In this document: in pieces, positions 22,074 to 34,300 of the stretch
How positions within the stretch are numbered: the stretch's first letter is position 1
How the letters are laid out: each line of letters starts with the position of its first letter
Origin: Amoebophrya sp. A120
Lineage: Eukaryota > Sar > Dinophyceae > Syndiniales > Amoebophryaceae
Length of the DNA: 64,000 bases
Direction: 5' to 3'
NCBI GenBank assembly: GCA_905178155.1
Contig: CAJINV010000006.1
Location: forward strand, 4,285,760-4,349,759
Translations under genes and position numbers: made by a program
The notes under the pieces: model-generated
What the model saw: only the letters and a program-made list of their open reading frames with translations
Told to the model about the DNA's origin: nothing
Database searches by the model: none

Positions 22074-23508
22074 ATGACAACAAAAACAGCGAAAATCCGT
22101 GGTGGCCCACCGCAGCCAGTGGCGAAAAGAGTGCCGCTGGTCAGTCGCACTGCAAACGCCGGGAGAATGCAGGCAATACAAGGGCCATTTAGGACAAAGG
22201 ACCAAATCGACGTCTCGAACGCAAAAGCCTACGACCAGTATCGATTGTTGATAATAATGTTGCATAGTAGTACAACTATCACGAAGTCGATGCTCCTGTC
22301 AGATTTATTTTATGGCTCGCATCGTGACAAAATTGAATTTTGTGGTAGTCGCATGCTTATTGCGATGAAGCAGTGTCGTGTGCATTGATTTTGTTTGCGA
22401 AATTGAAAATTTGAATTGCGCACTATCAGGAACCGTTCCGTCCAAGCATCCTCGTACTACCAAGTCGTGTATCAAATGTAAAAATGTCTGGTTCTGGGAA
22501 CTTGTGATGCTGGGTGGCGTCTCATGATGAGACTACAAATGCTGGCTCAGCATGACAAGTTTCTGGGCTCCTAGGTGTTGCCTATTCTGCATGACAAACT
22601 GCGCTTCTGCACCACAGAAAAACGGAGCTCTTGGGTAACGTGCATGACAGATTTAAGACTCATGCCAGACAAGCATGACAAACATGAATTCTTCCAGACC
22701 CAGACACTTTTACAGTTGATAGCGTGCAAGACACGAAGCGCATCGAGGGCCGGTTGTCAAAGATCACGAGGTTAGCGCCGGACGAGTTTGTCGCAAAGAG
22801 AAAGATCACATACGAGAAGATGAAGCCGACCGTGTCTGCAGAGTCGCGGTACCTCGACCGGCCGGTGGAGTTCTATTACAATGAAAAATGCCCCTTTCCC
22901 ATACTAAAACGGAAATCTGTGATGCGGGATTTGTGTACACAAATCCAATCTGTCCTGCAGTAGAGGACTGCAGGCAGATGCAGCGCCTGAGTGGGGGCGT
23001 TTTGCCGTAGGCGCCTAGCAAGGCAGGCATGTCCTCTGTAGGCGATAAGGCATTACAAAGCGCCTGCGAGACGCGGTCGATTCTCTGGCTTTGCCCTTTT
23101 GCAATACAGGGACGATGTGTGGCCACAAATCAGCATCACAAATTTTGGTATGGGGAGGGGGAATTTTTCCTCACAATAAGTTCCGACAGGACTACACGGA
23201 GCTGCCCAAGATAAAGGACAAGCCGCCGTTTATCCTCCTGGAAGAACGTCCCTGCTACTTGTGCCCCAGATTTGTCATGCAAATTTGCATGCCAACCAGA
23301 GTAGTCCGCCAAAAGTTCTTGTCATGCGCTGCAAGAAAGAGACAAAAGTGCAACTTCTCTGATGCGGCAATGCCGCCATCTTGGCTATGGCTATGGGGTC
23401 GTGGGGACGCTTTTTCCGAGGATACCTCTTTTCACCGCTGTGCCGGGGGGTAAGATGCTCGCGGACTACGACGACGAGAAGTACATTCTCGGGGCCTTGC
23501 CGGTGTAG
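22074..23508 (+). CDS. Basic protein of unknown function, one GT-AG intron and 3 introners
   Basis: Exons 22074-22237, 22430-22469, 22727-22873, 23184-23230 and 23430-23508 give 477 nt, 158 residues. The N-terminus is basic and Pro/Arg-rich (KIRGGPPQPVAKRVPLVSRT); the centre has KRIEGRLSKITRLAPDEF and KRKITYEKMKPTVSAESRYL; the end is GGKMLADYDDEKYILGALPV. No signal peptide or membrane helix. The conserved-looking charged helical segment suggests a structural or nucleic-acid-binding role, but I do not recognise the family. The start ATG sits in sequence that resembles the middle of a family H introner, so a further upstream exon is possible. Confidence 0.65.
22238..22429 (+). other. GT-AG intron
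   Basis: 192 nt, GACCA/GTATCGATT ... CACTATCAG/GAACC. Only this GT-AG reading puts the downstream exon in the open frame (AYDQNRSVQASSYYQVVQD). It begins with TATC one base inside, as introners do, but no matching right end is visible. Confidence 0.7.
22470..22721 (+). mobile_element. Introner, family A
   Basis: TATCAAATGTAAAAATGTCT at left, CACTTTTACAGTTGATA at right. Direct repeat TCGTG/GCGTG. Excision gives YYQVVQDTKRIEG. Confidence 0.88.
22874..23178 (+). mobile_element. Introner, D-type left end and E-type right end
   Basis: Left TATTACAATGAAAAATGCCC (family D), right GGGGGAATTTTTCCTCACAA with TA (family E). Perfect direct repeat AGTTC. Excision gives RPVEFRQDYTEL. Confidence 0.88.
23231..23424 (+). 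mobile_element. Introner, family B (diverged)
   Basis: TATCCTCCTGGAAGAACGTC at left, GGGGACGCTTTTTCCGAGGA with TA at right. Direct repeat poor (CCGTT/CCTCT). Excision gives DKPPFFTAVPGGK in frame. Confidence 0.75.
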
Positions 23509-25380
23509 CCGGGCGTAGGGTTTTGTCCCGAGAAAGAAAAGGACTTCGCAAAAGTAGTGGAAAAAAAATCTGAATAGCAGAAAGAATTCTCAAATTCAAA
23601 GCCATTTTAATATCACTAGAAATCACAAAATCTGAATAGCAAATCAACTTCTTATCACAATGTTAATCTGAATAGCAAACAAATTTTTGTCTGATTTAGT
23701 CTTCAAATTCTACTATGAGACAGCACGGGAGGTGGTGGTATTTACAACGGTAATTGGCAAAGAGATACAAGAACTTACGGCCAAGAACCACTCCAAATCC
23801 CCTATGTGTCTGATTTAAGTCTTCAAATTCTACGAGCTTTTTGAGCGTTCGTCGAAAAAGCTGTTGCGTAAGTGCGTTGTCAACATCGGTCTTGCGCGTG
23901 GCCTTTCGACGACATCTTCTGTATTGCGAGTTTAGAGTAAAAAATCGAGGTAGTCGCGACAGCGACATTGAGAGATGAAAATGCTTTGTATATTAAAGTG
24001 AAAATAAGAATGCCGGGACGAGTTGATCTAGGAAGAGAAGGAGTAGATGGTCGTGTGGTACGAAGGAGCTGGCACCCGCTTGTGTCAACAGGAATTTTCA
24101 TGCGACTGTCCCTTAACGGCAAAAGCAAATTTGTTATCAAAAATATACACTTGTACATACAGCTGACGATGTAGTTCTAGTTCGAAATTCTGCTGCTCGG
24201 CAGCACAAAAGAAAAATCGCACCGAGAAGAGGAAGATCATCAGTCATGGCTGTTGGAACCTTCACTGAGGTTTCTCACCACTACGTTGCAGCTGTTCTGC
24301 TTCCGGATCCGGGCACAAAGGGTTGATGTCGTGCTGATGAGAGGGGTGTAAGAGTAGCGAACTGTTGGGAACTTTTCCTTTGTAATGTTGCAGTTCTGTT
24401 GAAATAAGCAAGTAAGTACAAGTAGACTAGTAAAAAACACCTACAACCGCGCTCCTACCCGCCGTCGTCCGGCGCTCGTCACAACATGAAAGCTGCTTGT
24501 TGTCCGCGAGAGTGCATTTCCAGTCGAGAAAATAAAACTGTTGTCTTGGTGCAGTTGCTGGAGAGATGAAGTTTTGATTTGATTTATGCATAGATACAGT
24601 TGATGTTGAATACGTTTCATTTTCGAAGATCCAGTGAAGATCAGCATCCAGAGAGAACAGGGTCCACAAGAAAGCCTATGCCGGCAAGAGATGTTGTTGG
24701 TCTTGGTTTTGCTCGCACGAAGATGGGCGCCGGGTGGATCAGGTCTGGACTCCGTTTAGATCTTCTAGGACTCATAGAGGACAATCTCGTTTATAGAACT
24801 ACGCAATGATCTTTTTATCACAGGCACAGACAGTAATTCATAGTAAACCACAACGACAAAGTTTCGTTTCGTAGCGACATAGTTTTAATGTTTTCGATAA
24901 AGTTCCTTTTTTGCAGCTTTCAGCGCGATTGTAGGTTGATATTTTTACGCTTTTCTTATTTTTTCTTGCACACAGCGAGCAGCTTCCGAGCGACATCATG
25001 CGCGAGAAGTCTGGCCTGCTCCGCTGACCCTTTCGCGCGGTCGCGTTGCCTGGACGAAAATGTCGCGAGTGGAGGAAGCAGCTTCTTTCGGGAGACCACG
25101 ACGCGGAGTTGTCACATAATTCCCTCCGGGAAAGGGAATGCTAGCGATTGCGGCCAGCCTTGCAAGATAACGGGATCATGCCAGCTCGCGACCATGGAGA
25201 AGCATTTTTACTTTAGCCGTAGTTGTTTCCGAGAACATTACTGAAATTTCAGACAAGTTCCATATCCATTCCATTTGCACTTGATGGTCATCTTTCGCAG
25301 CACTGACTGTGGTCCCACTCGGTGTAAAGATGAATTGCAAAAAAGAGCGGTAAAAAAATCACTTGAAACATCGCAAAAGA
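23509..25380. other. Intergenic stretch with short local repeats
   Basis: About 1.9 kb. The phrase AATCTGAATAGCA occurs three times between 23567 and 23680, and GTCTGATTTAGTCTTCAAAT with near-copy occurs at ~23690 and ~23808. No domain-bearing open frame or introner. Confidence 0.45.
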
Positions 25381-28300
25381 ATGGCTTCGAGCAGAAGTTC
25401 GAGGATCACGCCGATGAACGCTGAGAGTATGGTCCAGGACGACCCGAACCCAGAAGTCGCGGCACCGCAGGGTGTGCCGTCGGAGGAACAGCAGCCCGTG
25501 CCGCAGAAGCCCGTGCCGCAGCAGCCGGTCCCGCAGCAGCCGGTCCCGCAGCAGCCGGTTTCGCAGTATAATCAAGTCAACGTGCTGCAAAACTCGAACA
25601 TAGAAGCCCTGGGCGGCAAAACCGACTGCTTCGGCGGCTTGCCGGGGGGACGACACCAAAGTAGCTTGCCGGGGGGACGACACCAAAGTAGCTTGCCGGG
25701 GGGACGACACCAAAGTAGCTTGCCGGGGGGACGACACCAAAGTAGCTTGCCGGGGAGACACCAAAATAGCTTGCCATCTGGTTCGAACCTTTTTCCACCA
25801 AATGGAATGGTACTCGACATCAACCAGCACGGTTTACTCCAGCCTGCCGGTGGACCGGGAGGTGCTCACACTGGTCCCCAAGTACCGGCACCCCTATTTT
25901 TCCCCGGAAATAACAATACCCTCCCACTGCAGCCGCCTCTTCCTGCTCCCGGGGGCGGGCCCCTTCTGTTTCCCCCGCCTGGCGGGCACAACATATTAGG
26001 GGGAGCGATGTTTGAATCCTCGTCTCAGCTGTTTCATCCTCCGAATCGCAAGATGAACTACCTCCGCAGCGACGAACATTATTCGCGAGGAAAAAATAAA
26101 CAGACCGCGGCGATGTCCTCGAGCAGTACTTCTTCTAAAGCCCACCCCCTCCAGTTTTCCGCCGCAAAACGGCGGATGGATGCGATCGTGGGCGAGACCG
26201 GCTATGCGTATGGGTCGGTTTTGACCGGAATCACGTCGACGTCGTTCACTTCTGACCTGGACTTGACGTATTGTATCGACTTCGATAGTAAAAATGGAAG
26301 TAACAGCACAAGCAACAAGAATAGCAACAGCAATAGCAATAGCAACACAAACACGACGTCTGACCAGCACCATCACGTTGACCCGACGAAGCAGCAGCGA
26401 CAGGGCGCTTTGGAGTGGTTGAAGCAGGTCGAGCAGAAACTACTCGATTTCAACCAGAAAACGGAGGAACAGTTCAAAAAAAAGCGATTTCAATACCCGA
26501 TCACGGAGTACCGAAACATCCAGTTTATCGCCGCCCGAGTGCCCTTATCCATTGCAAATATGTCTTGGTCTCCTGGAAGAATGCAAGTTTGTTATGCTTG
26601 TCTGGCATGACGCTGAGGTCTGTATTGCGTGGGCACAAAGGGCTCCTCTAGGCTGTCATGCAAAAACGCTGTTTCTCATGCGGAATACGAAACACAGAGC
26701 CGCTGAAAAATTTCTCATGCTTGGCGGTGCATATACACTGTGCTTGCTATAATTCACTGACTTGCATCACAAGTTTCCAGACCCAGACATATTTGCAATG
26801 CATCGCCCTTACTAAAGTGCGAGGAGGTGCTGCTGTGCCAGAGAAGTAGTAGTAGAGATTACCCAGCAGAAGATGATAATGATTCAGATTCATCATCCCC
26901 AGCAGAAGTAGAACATATTTTTGAAACAAGAAGTCCTCCGACTTCTAAACCTTCCGATAAAAAATGTTCCAAATTCGCGTTCACGGAGCTGAAAACCACG
27001 GAGATCGAGATCACAGTGAACAACAAGGACGCCGTGAAGAATTCCGTGCTGCTGCAGCAATACGCAACCAGTCCGTTCTGCAAGGCGCTGTGTCTGCGGG
27101 TGAAAAAGTGGGCGAAAGAGAACAAGTTGATTCGGGACATGACGAACGGGCTCTTGTCCTCCTACAGCTTCACACTGATTGCGATCGCGTTTATGCAACA
27201 GGAAAATTTTCTCCCCAACCTCCAAGAGGAAACTTACACCGAGTTAATTCACCAACTCGGCCACCCGAACTGGCACTGGGACACGGTTGGCCGGGAAAAA
27301 ATTTACCGGAGAAAGTGCGACGAGCTGCTGGCGCAGGGGAAAATTCTCGAAATGCAGAGGGTGTTGTTTCGCGAAAAGAAGCACGATGAGAAGTTCGCGG
27401 AGGAATGCGGGGAGGGCTTGATACATGGTTTGCACGGCGCCGATTACAACGAGCGTTTTGAAAATCAAAATGAAAATTACGCCGAGGACTTCGAATCGTT
27501 GAAAGATCCGGGTGCGAAAAGGTGTTTTTCCTACGCGATGCAGGAAATCGAGGAAAGATTCTTCCAGTTTCTGGACGACCGATTTGTCAAAATGGGGTTT
27601 GTGCCGAAAATGGTGGACGAGGGAGGTGGTTGTGCCACACTACCGGAGCCGGAGACAAAGGAGGAGCAGGAAATGTTGAAGCGGGAGGAAAATTATAAAG
27701 CTGATGATGACCACCTAATCCCGGAGGAGTTGAACGCCAGCACCAACAGTGGGCGAAGCTGCAAAACTATCAAATGCAAATATGTCTGGGTCTGGAAGAA
27801 TGCAGATTTTTGTCATGCTGTTTGTGCATGATACAGAAGGTCTGGCATGGAAGCCCTAGCATCACAGGTCTCGAGAAGGTTCCGCAATGCCTGACTCGCA
27901 TGAGAAATCCCCCATTTTGGTGACACGAAATGGGTATCCTTTGCTGCCTATGCATGACAGATTTGTGTGTGCTATGAAATGCGCATCACAAGTTCGAAAC
28001 CTTCCAGACCCAGACATATTTGCAGTGCATAGAAACACCCTCGCCCTCCAAACAGTCTACGTCGAAGAAATCTTTTCCCTCTGCTACTGAGATGGACCAA
28101 AGTGGTCGCGATCAGGAGCTTCCGGATAGTTCTTCATCTCGCTGTGACACGATTTTCAGTGTCCGGAAGGGGGGGTTGTTAAGCTTGACAGAAGAGGAAA
28201 CCATTCTGCACAGTTCTTTGGATGCCGTATGGGTCGCAAGTATGTCTGGGTCTGGAGGATTCCGAGACTTGTCATGCAGTTTTTCCAGGCTCCGCCAAGG

Positions 28301-31300
28301 CTGGAATGCAGGGCACAGCATCACAGGTTCTGCAGCCCCTTGGTGAAGATGCCTATTCTGCATGAGAAATGCCCAGGTATTGGCAGAGGCTAAATCTGTT
28401 CTAACGCCAACCCGCCAGGAGTCAAATGGTTACTACTGCTACTACAGCATGGCCAGAAGTGGGGACCTTCTGCAAGTCATGCAACACAGATTTTTGTATG
28501 ATCCGCAACACGCACGACAGGTTCGCAACATCCTTCCAGACCCAGACATTTTTGCAGTTGATATGCCGACACCCGGCACAAAATCGCCACCATCGCGGTC
28601 GAGGACCCGTATGCGTTTGAAGATCCCCACGGCCGTATGCATTGCAAATATGTCTGGGTCCTCTCTGGAAGATCTGAAATTTGTATTGCTGATTTCGCAT
28701 GTTGACCCTGAACTCTGTGATGCATGTTGTGGAAAATAAGCGCCAACCCTGTGTCATGCAGAAACGCGATTTCTAGTACGGGTGGCGCACAACACAACCG
28801 CTCAGAAATTTCTCATGCGTGGCTAAGTATTGGAATCAGTTTGTAATGCATGTATTAGCAGTACAAGTTTACTCCACTTCCAGACCCAGACAGAGTTCCA
28901 CTGGATAGGCCGGCCCGCCGAGCAAAACCCCTCGCCGCGGCGGCAACTGTCGCACAATTTGAAATATGGATTGCAAATATTTCTGGGTCTGGAAGGTTGG
29001 AACTTGTAATGCTAGCTTTCCATACCTAGATATCTGTATTGCATAGCCAACAAAACTCGCAGCCTCTTTTGTACATGCAAAAACGCAGTTTCTCATGCGA
29101 TTGCCTATGAGAGAGCGTTCTCGAAAGTTGTCATGCTGGGTTGCATTCGGAACTGGTTCCATCATCCACATTTTAGCATCACAAGTTTCCAGACCCAGAC
29201 ATTTTTGCATTTGATGTGAAACGGCGAGTGCTGCGGTGCGCGAAAATTTCTGGCGTGGAACTGATTGCGAAGGCGGTGCGGGTGAGGCTGATAGACCTGA
29301 AGTTGCAGCGGGAAAGCAGCGGTTGTCATTGGTTCTTGTCGAAGACGAAGAGTGGCGGGACAACTACCACGGATTTACTCAAAACAGACCTGCACGCGTT
29401 GGTGAAACACGCGGCGAGGGAGGAGCGGAGAAGGTTTAAGAACCTCCAATCGCTTTTGCTCATGCGGAGTCAACTACAGCTAGTAGAACAGGAGCCGAAC
29501 AACTTGAATAGTACGATGCTCTTGTCGCCGGCAGAGCAGTTACAGTTTGGCGGCTTGGGAGGATTTGGAGGTGGCCTGCTGGGTAGTACCAATTGTGTCG
29601 ATCCTAGTTCACTACTCCCGGGGCTGACCAACCTCAACTTGCTGCAAGATCATGGCGGGAGGTGGAGTACCAACAACAATAATGACGGTGACACGATAAG
29701 TGCGCCGCCAACATCAAATTCTCCAGCAAGACCATGGGATTTTTTGCTGCAGACGCATCAGACATCCAAGCCAGATGGTGTTCTTCACACGGCTGCACCA
29801 GTGCAGTTTCTTCCTGAGCAAGCCACGGAAGCAGGGGGGTCAACGAGTTGTAGTAGTATCAGTGCTGGGACAGGGACCTCCACAGCGCCCAAGAAAAACT
29901 ACGGCGCATGTGAAGAACAAAAACAACAACCGAAACTCGTCTCGCTGGAATCGACTCTGGGGCTCTTGTCGCCGCGTGGTGGTGTTCCTGCAAAAATAAA
30001 CGCGGAAAAAATGAAGAACAAGGCATCTTCTTCTTCGCAGGTGAGTACCAGCCGGTACGAACAGGATTTGGCTGTTGCGTCTTCTACTGGAGTTGTTTTC
30101 TCCTCTACGACTAGTAGGTCTGGTGCACAGGTTGGCGGCACGGAGGACCATAGTACCAGCGCGCAATCGATTATATCAGCAGGTGTTTTTAACAGGAGCT
30201 CGACTTCAATGGAGGTGCCACTGCCATGCGTTCAAATTCAAAATCAGAATCCGGCGAAGAAGATTCCATCGCAAGAACACAAATCTACTTCCGACGACCT
30301 GTTTCAGAACCTGCCCTCCGGACTGCGGTGCCAGGGGATGGGAAAATCGGAGCATATGAAATGCAAAAATGTCTGGGTCTGGAAGACTTGTCATGCACAT
30401 TTTGCATGACCCATGACGCCTGTAATGCATGACCCAGCATCAGAGATTTGGTGAGGGCTTTGTGATGCCTATACTGCATGAGGAATACCCCCTCCGCGTA
30501 GCAGAAACTGGAATCCGTTCGCTGCTTACGCAATACAGATCTTTTTTAGAACCCAAAGACAGCATGAGAAGTTGCATCCTTCCAGACCCAGACATTTTTG
30601 CATTGGATAGAGCAGAGGAAGTTGCAAAAGTACAACGCGATCTCGGCAAAGTATTACAATGAAAAATGCCTCCTCCCCATATCAAAACGGAAATCTGTGA
30701 TGCAGATTTGTGGTCACAAATCAGCTTTGTCATGCTAGAAGGCAAAAGATGCGGACTGTAGTGCTGTCTAGCGTAGGAATAAACCTATGCGTCTCCAGCA
30801 TGACAGGAGGCAACTAGACAAGTGGGAAACAGCATGACAGATTACCTGCAATTTAGGCCGCAGCTTCGTCGCTTGGCCTTCTAGCAATACAAGTCGATTT
30901 GTGTACTCAAATACAGCATCACAAATTTGCGCATCTTCCGTTTCCGATATGGGGTGGGGGCTTTTTTCACTTTGATACAAAGTGCAGTACTTTGCAGGAG
31001 GACCGGGAACTGCTGAAGCGGCAGTTAAGTCGGGATCTGGCGGAGCTGAAGAGCCGGGCAAGTTCGAATAATAATAATGCCACTACAACAACAGCTGCAA
31101 CTGTAGTACTCCCCGTCCTTGCAGAAGAAGAAACTTCTACGAGGGGAGTAGAAGAAGCAGAACGACCAAGAAAGGCTTGCACAACTTTTTCCACTATACT
31201 GGATGCCAGTTGCGCAACATCTGCCGGTACTACTTCAGCCTTCTTTGCGGAAACGACGAACACCACTGCAGCAGACTTTGCTGCCTCTGCTGGTCTGATG

Positions 31301-34300
31301 CCACCTCCAGGCACCACTTCAAGTTCAACCGATGAACGCGATGGGCCGCCGCGAGAAGTACTAGAGCAGGCGACAGTAGAAAGCTCTTCTTCTGGTCTAG
31401 AAGCAGCTTCAACACCAAGCACGGAAGTTGTTGTAGATGTGGACATTATGTGCAAAGTCAGGGAGAATAATTACGCGCTCATGACTTGTTCCGGAGTTGC
31501 AGGTTCTGCAACACAAACAGGCGGCAGTTCTTCCTCCTCCTCTGCCGACGTTTCCGTGGTGCTGCAGCCTGAAGGGGGGCAAAAAACTTGTGAGAAAAAG
31601 AAGGAACAACACCAGCAAGAACCTGGGACGGCGGAGGAACAAGAGCGCGTGGGAAAACAACTAAACGAGCAGTCAAGTACTTCAAATAAACTCCAGCCCT
31701 CGCAGTCTGTCCCAGGTCGTTGTTCCACTAGCAAGGTCGAGAAAACAGGAACAACTTGCTCCGAGCAGAATCTACTGTATAAAAGTTCATCATCCGGTCC
31801 CTATCCTGAGTAAAAACGTCCCCACACCTGAGTCAAGATGGGGATTTTGCAACACAAACCTAGGAGTTTTGGGAGTTACGCATGACAAATTGCACTCCGC
31901 AGTGTAGTGCAGGTTAGCAAGGGCAGCCGCATCACAAATTCGTCTGCTCATCCTGTTCACAGCATCACAAATTCCAAAACACGATTGGAAATGGCTCTCA
32001 TGGGGATGCGCATTACAAGTCTTCCTGTCTTTGCAAATCTGCATTACAACTCTGGCGTGGGTACGTTTTTGCACAGGATGCTCCCCTTGTCCCAATCTAC
32101 CCCGGGCAGGAGCAACTGCAGGAGAAGTTCCTCTATCCATTGCAAAAGTATCGCACTCGTCGTAATCGCAGATATGCATTACAAAGCTCTCTCTCAAGGC
32201 AAATCCGCATTACAAATTCCATTTCTAATGCTGAGCAAATTTGTGATGCGATTTCTATCAATACGATGTTTTTGCAGTTCATATCCTCAACCTGAAAGCA
32301 ACGATCGAAGCTTTGCAAGAAGAAACGGGAAGTTATTGGCAGAGGAAGCTCGCGGGCAGTAAAATAGGAGCGGATGCTCAAAAAGATGAAGAAATACTAC
32401 ACCTAAACGACCTGCGTGAAAACAGTCCGGGATACAAGGATTACCGGGCAAAAATGAAGGAGCTGAACAGGAAACAAGCAGAGTACCAAACTTGGGTTAT
32501 CAAATGCAAAAGTGCCTGGGTCTGGAAGATTCTAAACTTGTGATGCTGTCTCTGGATTCGAAAAAAAATTGTATTGCATGACCAGTAGGAGGAGTAGATT
32601 TTGTGCTCCGCGGAGATGGCGTTTGTCATGGGGAATAGGCATGAGGAGGCGCTCTAAACATCTGTGATGCTAGGCCATGCATCACAGGCATTATGGATCA
32701 TGCAAAATATGCATGACAAATCTTGCAATCTCCCAGACCCAGACATTTTTGCATTTGATATGGGTTCAGTACAAGCAAAAGCTCGATAATTTGCGTCTCG
32801 TAGGGAAAACAAGCCGTGATGACGCTACTGGTAATGCTGCATTACAAGAACCGCCTCAACAAATTCAAGAAGGAGCAACTCAAGAACCGCAAGCGCATTT
32901 ACTCCGGACCACCAGCGCCGAGAGTTCTTCGTGCACGAGTACGATTTCCGCTGGCAGATTCCACCTTGGTCAACAGGTTTCTGGTGCCCAACAGAACTTG
33001 CAGCAGCAACAGCAGCAGAACGTATCAACTGCAAAAATGTCTGGGTCTGGAAAAGTGTAAACTTGTCATGCAGATTTTCCATGACCCATGAGGCCTGGAA
33101 TGCGGGACTTAGCATGACAGACTCTGCGAAGTCTCTGCCATGCCTCTTCTGCATGAGAAACTCCCTTCCAACTTGGTCAAAAGTGGACAGCTTTTGGCAC
33201 TCATGCAACACAGATTTTTGCATGCTTCAGATTTACCATGACAAGTTGCCGCCTTCCAGACCCAGACATATTTGCAACTGATAGAACGCGGCTCTGTACC
33301 AGTTGCTGCAGCAGCAGTACCAGCAACATATCCTGTGCAAAAGTATCGTACTCGTATTGCAATCATGCATTACAAATCTGTCTCTTAAGGTAAATCAGCA
33401 TTACAAATTTTATCTCTCATGCTGAGGAAATTTGTAATGCATTTATACGAGTGCGATACTTTTGCAATGTATACAACAGCAACAGCAGCAAATGGTGTTT
33501 AATCAGCAGCGGATCCAGCTGCAACAGCAGCAGCAGCAGTACCACCAGGCAGAGGTCAGTTTGAATTGGAAACACCAGCAATTTTTGGAGCAACAGAAGG
33601 TCTTATCCCACGAAAAAACTGTTTGACTGTGATGACTTTGCAAGATCTGCATCACAAGTTTCTTACACATAACGCAGAAAATTTGGCATGCGCGCTTGCA
33701 AAGGGAAAACGCCCTTAAAGAGTCAAGCTCTTGCAGGTGTAGCAAGACAAATAGTTCTGTGTTCCATTCTATGCATCACAAGTTCACAGTGAAGCAGTTT
33801 TTTCTTGCGATAGGTCTTACTGCAGCAAGAACGGGAGGAGTTGGAAAAGCAAAAGGAGAAGGAGCGGGAGCTACTGGAGGAAAAACTGAAAAGAGAATTC
33901 CAGTATCAAATGCACATATGTCTCGGTCTGGAAAGTTGCAATGCTGGGATGTGAAGAACAGTCAATACCCTGCACTGCACAGCAGAGCATGAGAAATATG
34001 TGCGCGGCTGTAGTGTTGCGCTTTCCGCATGAGAAGCTGCGTTTTTGCATGACAAGCAACAGAGTCTCTTCTTGGACACGCATCACAAGTTTTTCTGTCA
34101 TGCCAGACAAGCATGGCACACCTTGCGTCCTTCCAGACCCAGACATATTTGCAATCCATATCCAGGAGGAAAAGACAAAGCTGATGTCCTCCTTTAGCTC
34201 CATGCTAAAGGCTATCAAATGCAAAAATGTCTGGGTCTGGAAGAATGCATGTTTGTCATGCTTGTCTGGCATGACTCGAGAATCTGTGTTGCATAGGCAC

